From NCBI RefSeq assembly GCF_007744515.1, contig NZ_CP036268.1, positions 4,583,113 through 4,647,112 of the forward strand: a stretch of DNA of 64,000 bases, in the 5' to 3' direction. The notes under the pieces were generated by a model that was not told where the DNA came from, did no database searches, and saw nothing but the letters and a program-made list of their open reading frames with translations. This stretch comes from Stratiformator vulcanicus (GTDB lineage Bacteria > Planctomycetota > Planctomycetia > Planctomycetales > Planctomycetaceae). Both the position numbers and the translations under genes were made by a program. Below, one piece after another: positions 57,334 to 64,000 of this stretch (the first letter of the stretch is position 1; every line of letters begins with the position of its first letter).

Positions 57334-60300
57334 TCACCGCGGATCGTTCGGTCCGGAACCTTCTTCGGCTCCTGTTTCAGAGTTTCCGGTGGCGGAATTC
57401 TCTGCGGATTTCGATCCCTCGCCCGGTTCGGATTCCTCCGCCGGTTCTTTGTCAAAACGACTGAAGCGGAGGTTGCCGTTGTAGGTTTGCAGTTCGACGA
57501 ATTCTCGCTGCAGGTCGATCCGAACGGCACTGGGGTTGAAGTGTGATCGCCCGGGCATGCTGGCCTCACCGACGGTATCGCCGGTGTGCCGATCGACGGC
57601 CGTGATGTCGGCCGTCCAGTAGCTGGTCCCGAACTTCTGCCGCAGAGATCGATCAATGAAGATAAAGACCGGGGTGCGGTCGACGTCGCTGAGCGGAAGG
57701 GTCCCCTTCACCCGCTTCGACCAGCGCTGCCCGCTGCCATCCAAGGCGAGGCCGGTCATTTGTCCGTCGACAAAGAATGTCGGGACGCCGCCGGAGTAGT
57801 AGGTGTATTGATTGCCGCGATTGACGATCAGAAAGAGGCTTTCAGTCGTTGAGAAACATAGGGCTGATCGCACATTCCCCTGAAACAAGCTCGCGGGAAC
57901 ATCGCCGAGGTTGGAGACGCTGCGCTCATGGAAATCGACCAGCGCGACCGAGTTGTCTCGATCGACCAGCACCATACGCCCGTCGGCGAGCAGACCGACA
58001 CGCACGGCTGAGGCGAGCGGCACGTCCGGGACCCAGCCCGACTGACCCGCAACAGGGTCAAACAGGAACAGCCGGGGCGTGGCCACGTCGATCGGAAAAA
58101 TGCCGAAGGCACTTCCCGTTCGGCCCCGGTGGGCGACCACGAGATAGGGTCCGACGGTCGCGACGGAGGCGTTGACCAACCGCGTGATCTGATCCAAGGC
58201 GAGCGGACGCCCGTTGATCGCGTCGAACGCCTTCCATTCGGAACCGCCCTCCAGCAGGAAGACGGCACGAGTGGTCGCCGTCACGGTGCTTCCGGACGAC
58301 AGACCGTCCCGCGCCCATAGCAACCGGCCGGAAAGTGCGTCGAAGACCTCAAGCGTTCGCAGCGATTGCACGCAAACGATTCGCTCATTCGCCACGGGCA
58401 TGATCCCGGCCATCTTCGCTTCGCGGATCAACCCTTTAGAATTGGCGAAGTTGCTGAAGGGGAGCAACGTCATCGTCTGCCGTCGGCCTGGTGATCGCAG
58501 CCGACTGGAATTGCGACGATCAGACGGCCCACGTGCCCACAGCATTCGAGCTTCACGCACTGCGATGCAATGTACGAAGTCGTTGTAAAGCAGATAGATC
58601 CGGTTTCCGACGGCCTTCGCGCGCGGCGTGTAAGAGCGCTCTCCGCTTCGCAGGGAGTAACTCTGCACGACCCGGCTACCGTTCGGCCCGAGCACGATCA
58701 GCCGGTTGTTCGAGGTATCAACCTGAAAGGAATGCCGCTGGAAGAAATCAGCCGTCGCCCCTTCAATCGCGAGCGAAACATATCCCGTCGAGCGCGTGTA
58801 GCCCTCGACTTTGATCGCGACTTCGTAGTCTTCCCAGCCCGCTGGTACTTCGGCGATTTGAGCTGCCGATGCCTGTGCGTCCGCGAGTTCTTGCCGGAAC
58901 CGTTCGACTCTGTCGGCAAGCTCTTTAGAGAACCGGGCGTCGCCCGCTTGGCTAACAGCGTCATCACCGGGGGATTTGCGATCGGCCGCCCCTCGCGCAG
59001 CATCCTGAATGTGATCGAGCTGAGCGAACGCTTCTTCATGCCGGCCTGCTTCGGCGAGCCGCTTCGCGACTCGAAGTCTTAACTCTTGACCTGACGGCCG
59101 GAACGCGAACAGATCAGCCAGTTCGAGCCGATAGCCGTCGTTACCCTCGGCGTCTTCTGCATTTCGTATTTCGCGTTCGATTATTGAATCGATCTTTCGC
59201 TGCTCGTTTAAGGACGCGGCGAAGTAGGCCCCTCGAATTTGACCGGCAAGCCAATTGCCGAGACGCACCCGGTAGCGATCAGGTCGAGGGAGCATCGCGT
59301 CGAGGTCGGAGTTTCGGGCGACCGCCAGGCAAGCGTTGACCGCCGCAGACGGGTTGCCGGAGGCCACCGCAATTTCGATTTCAAAAATATCGACGGCCCG
59401 TAATTCGGCGTCGCTTTCCGAAATGGATCGCAGCCGAGGCAGCAGGTCGGCACGTTCGACGGGGTTGGTCGAAATTAATGCCTTCAAAGCCGCGATGCGT
59501 GCAAACCGTATTTCGTTGCGGAGGACCGGACCGGGCGCAGCGGCGTCGATCTCGCCGAGCAACCCCAGCGCGGACTCGAACTTCTGGTCCAGCATTAAGA
59601 GCTGAGCCTGTCGAAACTTCGCTTCGGCCTGTTCATCGTCCGCAACCATCGCACGGCGAATCTCTTCGTCGAGCAGACCGGGGTTCTCGAACGCGGTCAT
59701 CCCCTGCGATGAAAGCGAATAGAGCCGGTCTTTATAGCTGACGAGTGAACCGAGCTTCAGACCGCCCGACAGGGCTTTGCGGCGGGCCAGCACCTTGCCC
59801 GTCATCGGGTCGATTACCCAAAGCCGACCGGCGTCAAGCGGGAGCAACAATTGATCCCCGGCCAGAAAGGCACCCCCGGCTGTCCGGTCGTTCGAATTCG
59901 ATAGTGAGACCCGCCACTCGGTCGTGCCGTCGGCGGCGTCGATCGCCACGACGAGGTTGCTCGACGTGAGGAACACGAGGCCCTCGGCTGTGCCGCAAAA
60001 CGCAAGGGCGCTGCCGCGCGGCTTCTTCCAGCGAACCGTTCCGTCGAACAGATCGAGACAAATCAGGCTGTCCTCTTCGGGCACGGCAATGATCACGTTC
60101 GAGCCGTTGATGACCGGCGGCGAGGACAACCATCGCTGACCAATCGTCTTATCCGCCGTGACCGTCACCTGTCGGCGAAACCGACTCCGATTACGAGTGT
60201 CTGCTTCTTTCACGGCTCCGGCCCATAGCAGCCGACGCCCCACCCGATTGACGGCCGCGACCCAACCCAAGGTCGTCGGGCAAACGATGACGCCCTCTTT

Positions 60301-61965
60301 GACGGCGACCGGGGCGGCCCAGCGTGCCCGGGCCGGATCCTGCTCGATACCGGTTTCGGAATAGGCCAACAGAGTCGACCAAAGGCGGGTACCGGAGATC
60401 GGGTCGAGCGCATAAAGCCGAATCTCCCGATCTTTTTCGCCGACCACCAGCAGTTCTCCGTCGTCCGGTAAACAAGGACCGAAGAAATGACATCCCGCGA
60501 GATCACCGTCGAACACGTCTCCGACCGCCGTTCCCCCGGCCCGCCAGAGCACGCGGCCGGTGCGCAAATCGTAGGCCGCAAGCTGATTCAGTGAATTGTT
60601 GAGCGTCGTCCGTCGCGAGCTTCGGGCGCCTCGGCGGCGAAGGTCGGCCTGCCGGTCGTCGACCGTGCCCGACTTTTCAATCGTGAATACGCGGGCTCCG
60701 TCGCTCGACAGTGCGCCCAACGCATCATCGCGATAAAGAAACGAGGTGGCCGGATACTGATTGATATCGAGGTTCTCGACCCAGGCGTCAAATTGAGATC
60801 GACGGTTCTGGAAGAGAGAAGGATTATCTTCGGCCTCGGTCGAATCTCCCGCCGCCAAGACCGCTTCCAATGAGTTCGCCGGCGAGCTTTCCCAGATTAA
60901 ACGCCCCGTTTCGGCCGAGACGACTGAGAGGCCGCGGAGCGTTCGGAACACGATGTTCCCCCGGACCGCGATCGGGCGGCAAACCGGCACCAGCGCGGTC
61001 GTCTGCCGGACATCTCCTTCGAGCAGTTCAATCCGCTCCGCCACCGAGCGGTCGAAGGTAAGCGGGTGATCCCAGCGCGCCAGCAAGAGCGGATCGCACT
61101 TTGGGGCTCGAGCATTTCGAACCGGGACGCCACCGTCATATCGCCAGTCGGCAAGAGGCAGACGCGAACCCGCGTTGTGCTTGGTGCGAAACTGTCGGCC
61201 GAGTTCGGCAACCCGACCCAATTCACGTTGCCAATCTTCGTTTGCCGTCTCAATGATCTCCTGCGCGGACGTGTCTTCGCCAGAGGCCGTCGCCGCGAAC
61301 ACGGCCTTGGAGAGAGCCGATATTGACCCGGCCGATCCCCGGCGGCGCTGACGTTCAAGCAGTCGGGCGGCAAGCGCGAACCGGCCGTGATCAATATGCC
61401 GGGCGATCAGAAGCGTCAGGGCAGACGCGCCCGCCGGCGTGTAGGCATAACGCTCTGAAATTTGAGTCAGCAATTCGCTTCGCCCTTGTGCAACCGCATC
61501 GCGCAGCATCGCCGCGGCAACGCCTTCATCCCGCAAGCGATATTCGCGGCGGATTTCCGCCGGGAGACTCGAAAACAACTCGGCAGCCTCGGTCGCGACG
61601 GGCGAGATTTCCCCCGACCGCAGGCGGACGACTCTGCCACCGGCTCGCTCCAGGACCTGAGAGATGAGGCGGGCCGCCCGCTCCCAGTCTTCGTCCTGAA
61701 TGAGTATGTAAGCTTGTTTCAACCAATTGGCCGAAGCCGAATCATGCGGCGCTCGGCCGTCGAGCGGGTCGCTGCTGATCACATCGTATGGCGTCGGCTC
61801 GCTGCGAGTTCGCTCCGGCTTCTCGGGTACTGGTTCTTTGGAGTCGGGCGGAAGGAGCGTTTCGAAGAATTGCTGAAGCGGATTGAAGGGCTCATCGGCG
61901 ATGGCATCGGAGCTGGCCAGAACGAGCGACATCAGCACCAACGCAGGAACGGCCAAAACGTTCAC
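57334..61965 (-). CDS. Very large PQQ-like beta-propeller protein, secreted
   Basis: About 1,543 residues from GTG 61965, which puts a signal peptide ([22 protein letters not shown]) at the N-terminus. The frame remains open to ATG 62190, but that part is Arg/Cys/His-rich and not coding-like, so the start is uncertain. Repeated PQQ-like blades are visible, such as [55 protein letters not shown], and later [15 protein letters not shown] helical TPR-like region lies near 880-1100, between two propeller parts. No enzyme motif is seen. It may be a periplasmic or outer-surface scaffold. Confidence 0.8.
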   Translation of the reverse strand: MNVLAVPALVLMSLVLASSDAIADEPFNPLQQFFETLLPPDSKEPVPEKPERTRSEPTPYDVISSDPLDGRAPHDSASANWLKQAYILIQDEDWERAARLISQVLERAGGRVVRLRSGEISPVATEAAELFSSLPAEIRREYRLRDEGVAAAMLRDAVAQGRSELLTQISERYAYTPAGASALTLLIARHIDHGRFALAARLLERQRRRGSAGSISALSKAVFAATASGEDTSAQEIIETANEDWQRELGRVAELGRQFRTKHNAGSRLPLADWRYDGGVPVRNARAPKCDPLLLARWDHPLTFDRSVAERIELLEGDVRQTTALVPVCRPIAVRGNIVFRTLRGLSVVSAETGRLIWESSPANSLEAVLAAGDSTEAEDNPSLFQNRRSQFDAWVENLDINQYPATSFLYRDDALGALSSDGARVFTIEKSGTVDDRQADLRRRGARSSRRTTLNNSLNQLAAYDLRTGRVLWRAGGTAVGDVFDGDLAGCHFFGPCLPDDGELLVVGEKDREIRLYALDPISGTRLWSTLLAYSETGIEQDPARARWAAPVAVKEGVIVCPTTLGWVAAVNRVGRRLLWAGAVKEADTRNRSRFRRQVTVTADKTIGQRWLSSPPVINGSNVIIAVPEEDSLICLDLFDGTVRWKKPRGSALAFCGTAEGLVFLTSSNLVVAIDAADGTTEWRVSLSNSNDRTAGGAFLAGDQLLLPLDAGRLWVIDPMTGKVLARRKALSGGLKLGSLVSYKDRLYSLSSQGMTAFENPGLLDEEIRRAMVADDEQAEAKFRQAQLLMLDQKFESALGLLGEIDAAAPGPVLRNEIRFARIAALKALISTNPVERADLLPRLRSISESDAELRAVDIFEIEIAVASGNPSAAVNACLAVARNSDLDAMLPRPDRYRVRLGNWLAGQIRGAYFAASLNEQRKIDSIIEREIRNAEDAEGNDGYRLELADLFAFRPSGQELRLRVAKRLAEAGRHEEAFAQLDHIQDAARGAADRKSPGDDAVSQAGDARFSKELADRVERFRQELADAQASAAQIAEVPAGWEDYEVAIKVEGYTRSTGYVSLAIEGATADFFQRHSFQVDTSNNRLIVLGPNGSRVVQSYSLRSGERSYTPRAKAVGNRIYLLYNDFVHCIAVREARMLWARGPSDRRNSSRLRSPGRRQTMTLLPFSNFANSKGLIREAKMAGIMPVANERIVCVQSLRTLEVFDALSGRLLWARDGLSSGSTVTATTRAVFLLEGGSEWKAFDAINGRPLALDQITRLVNASVATVGPYLVVAHRGRTGSAFGIFPIDVATPRLFLFDPVAGQSGWVPDVPLASAVRVGLLADGRMVLVDRDNSVALVDFHERSVSNLGDVPASLFQGNVRSALCFSTTESLFLIVNRGNQYTYYSGGVPTFFVDGQMTGLALDGSGQRWSKRVKGTLPLSDVDRTPVFIFIDRSLRQKFGTSYWTADITAVDRHTGDTVGEASMPGRSHFNPSAVRIDLQREFVELQTYNGNLRFSRFDKEPAEESEPGEGSKSAENSATGNSETGAEEGSGPNDPR

Positions 61966-62644
61966 GCGAATGAGCGCAAAAGCACGTCGCTCTGAATGAG
62001 CCAACTCACGCGGAGCCGAACAGGCGGTTGTAAGAGCGGGCTCGGCCGTTGGCCCACGCCGAAAACAGGCGATGGAGATCGGCTCTTCCGGCAGCGGCTT
62101 GTGATCCGCTAAACAAGATCGATGGCCGTTGCGTTCCACGTACGGGACAGTCCCCATTCGTTCATCCTGTTGAAGTTCTTGTGCGGTCACGGGCGGGGCC
62201 GAACCTACTTCACAATAGCGGTGGTGCCGCCTTCCGGATACGGGTGTCCTGCGCGAAACATGCCGTTGCCAGCCGTTGAAGCATCAATTTCTGATAAAAT
62301 ACCGGAAAAGGCCTCTCGCTCATGCCTCACATTTGAGGCCGAAGAGCCGTTCGTCGGAAAGTGAATCGCGTTTTCAGGAGTAGTTTTGGGCATCGCTCCG
62401 CCTCGAAGGCGATCCAGCGTTGAAAACCGCGGCGGGTCGGGTTACACATATCGGCTTCTCCCCGGCGAGAGAGGCCGATCGGGTTATGCCCCGACTTTCA
62501 TCGATGCCGGCGGGGGAAACTCCTTCAGCCGCACGCCGGAACAAGGTGACTGAGGTCTCAGCCCGGTGATGATCGCCGGCTGCCTCGACCTTGCACTGTC
62601 TGAGTGCTCCGCGAAATTCGGGGACTCCGAGAAAGACGTTTGAT
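61966..62644. other. Intergenic region upstream of rplY and of the large propeller gene
   Basis: 679 bases between divergent genes. TGATAAAAT at 62292-62300 is an extended -10 candidate directed toward rplY, with no good -35. The adjoining part of the minus-strand open frame is discussed with the propeller gene. No RNA gene was recognised. Confidence 0.4.
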
Positions 62645-63310
62645 ATGTCCGATGCAGAACACTTAAGCGCCGAACCGCGCTCGAAAACCGGATCGATCGC
62701 CGCTCGACGGCTGCGCCAAAATGCCCAAATCCCCGGCAATGTGTACGGCCACGGCGAAGGCTCGGTCGCGATTGCCGCTCCGCGTGATCGAATCGATCAC
62801 CTCGTCCATGGCGGACACCATATCGTTCAACTGGAGTTGGAAGGCGAGACCCAGCAGACACTTCTACGCGAAGTGCAATGGGACGCCTTCGGTCAGGAAG
62901 TGCTGCACTTCGACCTGCAGCGGGTCTCGTCCGAAGAAAAGATTCAACTCGAAGTCCCTGTGGTCACCACCGGCGAGGCCCCTGGGGTCGTCAACGGCGG
63001 ACTGCTCGATGTTCCGTTGCACTCACTCGAAATCGAATGCCCCGCCGGACAGGTGCCCGACCAAATTACGGTGAATATCAATCAATTGAAGATTGGCGAC
63101 GGGATCCAGGTTCGCGACCTGAATTTGCCTGAGGGCGTCTCGACAACCGCCAATCCGGACGATACGGTCGTGCACGTGCTGTCGCCGAAGGAAATGGCGT
63201 CGGCCGAGGACATCGAAGACGTTGTCGACATGGCGGTCGAGCCGGAGTTAATTCGGAAGGACGAAGGAGACGAAGAGGCCGCTGCCAAGGCGGACGATTC
63301 GAACGACTAG
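62645..63310 (+). CDS. rplY: 50S ribosomal protein L25 / general stress protein Ctc
   Basis: 221 residues from ATG 62645, with GAGAAAG upstream. The L25 N-terminal domain (SIAARRLRQNAQIPGNVYG) is followed by the Ctc/TL5 C-terminal beta domain (VPVVTTGEAPGVVNGGLL, IQVRDLNLPEGV) and an acidic tail. It binds 5S rRNA. The longer open frame from 62591 is not needed. pth follows 50 bases downstream, the common rplY-pth order. Confidence 0.95.
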   Translation: MSDAEHLSAEPRSKTGSIAARRLRQNAQIPGNVYGHGEGSVAIAAPRDRIDHLVHGGHHIVQLELEGETQQTLLREVQWDAFGQEVLHFDLQRVSSEEKIQLEVPVVTTGEAPGVVNGGLLDVPLHSLEIECPAGQVPDQITVNINQLKIGDGIQVRDLNLPEGVSTTANPDDTVVHVLSPKEMASAEDIEDVVDMAVEPELIRKDEGDEEAAAKADDSND

Positions 63311-63360
63311 CCGCGAGAATCGAAATCGGGAGCGATGGAATACCGACGTGAGCCTTTGTC

Positions 63361-64000
63361 GTGAAACTCATTGTCGGACTCGGTAACCCCGGACGGGAAT
63401 ACGCAGGAACGCGGCACAATGCCGGGTTTGAAGTCATTGAAGAGTTGGTGCGACGCGGCGGATCGCCCGCACCGAAGATCAAATTTGAAGGGCAGTATTG
63501 GGAAGCAGTCTTCGGTTCGGTTTCGCTCAAGCTATTGGAACCGTCGACATTCATGAATCGCAGCGGTCGCAGCGTTGGGGCGGCCGTGCAGTTCTTGAAG
63601 CTTCCACTCGAAGACTTGCTCGTCATTTGTGATGACATGAATTTGGAGCCGGGACGTTTGCGACTGCGAGGACGCGGTTCGGCAGGCGGCTCGAACGGAA
63701 TGAAGGACATCATCGCGAGGTTGGGGACCGACGAGTTTCCGCGACTTCGCGTCGGGATCGGTCGGCCCGCCGGGCGGATGTCGGCTGTCGACCATGTCCT
63801 CGGCAGGTTTCGCGAGGACGAACGAAGCGAATTGGACATTGCCGTCCGCGAAGCCGCGGACGGTGTTGAAATGTGGGCCCGCGAGGGCTTGGTCACGGCG
63901 ATGAATCACGTCAACACGCGTGTCGACGCCGAGGCAAAATCGAACACGGAATCAAAGAAAACCGATCGAACAAAAGTCGAGACCGAGCGGCCTGCCGACG
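63361..64000 (+). CDS. pth: Peptidyl-tRNA hydrolase (3' end outside window)
   Basis: GTG 63361 opens a frame that runs off the right edge without a stop. It encodes VKLIVGLGNPGREYAGTRHNAGF, with the Asn and catalytic His of Pth, then FMNRSG, ICDDMNLEPGRLRLR and GSNGMKDI. It cleaves peptidyl-tRNA released by stalled ribosomes. After about residue 185 the sequence becomes a Lys/Glu/Thr-rich tail, so the protein is longer than usual (about 190). The end is not seen. Confidence 0.95.
   Translation, partial: MKLIVGLGNPGREYAGTRHNAGFEVIEELVRRGGSPAPKIKFEGQYWEAVFGSVSLKLLEPSTFMNRSGRSVGAAVQFLKLPLEDLLVICDDMNLEPGRLRLRGRGSAGGSNGMKDIIARLGTDEFPRLRVGIGRPAGRMSAVDHVLGRFREDERSELDIAVREAADGVEMWAREGLVTAMNHVNTRVDAEAKSNTESKKTDRTKVETERPAD

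Overview
The window looks like chromosomal DNA of a planctomycete. It is GC-rich, with long PQQ-like and WD40 propeller proteins, DUF4058 and Uma2-type proteins, a tandem pair of large GTPases, a dihydropteroate-synthase-like protein of the methanopterin type, and widely scattered housekeeping genes. This assignment is inferred from gene content; no rRNA gene is present to confirm it.

Layout. 1-259 is the 3' end of a WD40 protein. 491-4034 is an integrated mobile element: a small two-repeat DNA-binding-like protein, a very strong hairpin, a replication-initiation-factor-like protein, an excisionase and a tyrosine integrase whose last codons run into tRNA-Val(UAC) (3994-4067, minus). 4263-9748 holds two large P-loop GTPases and an anchored coiled-coil protein. 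10070-17961 is a housekeeping block (polA, coaE, rho, ribH, nusB) interrupted by small unknown genes, one of them split by an in-frame amber codon. 17974-30876 mixes PilZ, a lipoprotein, nfo, an HD hydrolase coupled to an ABC-exporter-like protein with a degenerate ATPase, an ABC-2 permease, acylphosphatase, an MBL-fold hydrolase, Uma2 and a PQQ-propeller lipoprotein. It also holds a 167-bp element with 16-bp terminal inverted repeats. 30993-34756 is a three-gene unit (SDR, DHPS-like, pabB) that fits pterin/tetrahydromethanopterin cofactor synthesis. 35212-37780 carries an ArsR-type regulator, carA and ndk.

Accessory DNA follows. There is a small coupled gene pair and a DinB-like gene (37837-38991), an AT-richer GmrSD/DUF262-type gene (39561-41243), and secreted proteins (41488-44346). 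The succinyl-CoA synthetase region (45175-51560) is unusual. Intact sucC lies between a 3' remnant and a 5' remnant of another sucC, with three non-sucC genes inside the interval. 53223-55764 is a compact restriction-modification island: C5 methyltransferase with an extra N-terminal domain, EcoRII-like nuclease and Vsr. The window ends with purA, a roughly 1,540-residue PQQ-propeller protein, rplY and the 5' part of pth.

The most notable features are the mobile element with its Rep-adjacent hairpin, the sucC remnants around intact sucC, the EcoRII-like R-M-Vsr set, the degenerate ABC ATPase coupled to an HD hydrolase, the SDR lacking its catalytic Tyr in the pterin cluster, the promoter with a palindromic spacer upstream of arsR, and the amber-split gene. 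All family assignments come from reading motifs; no database search was run.
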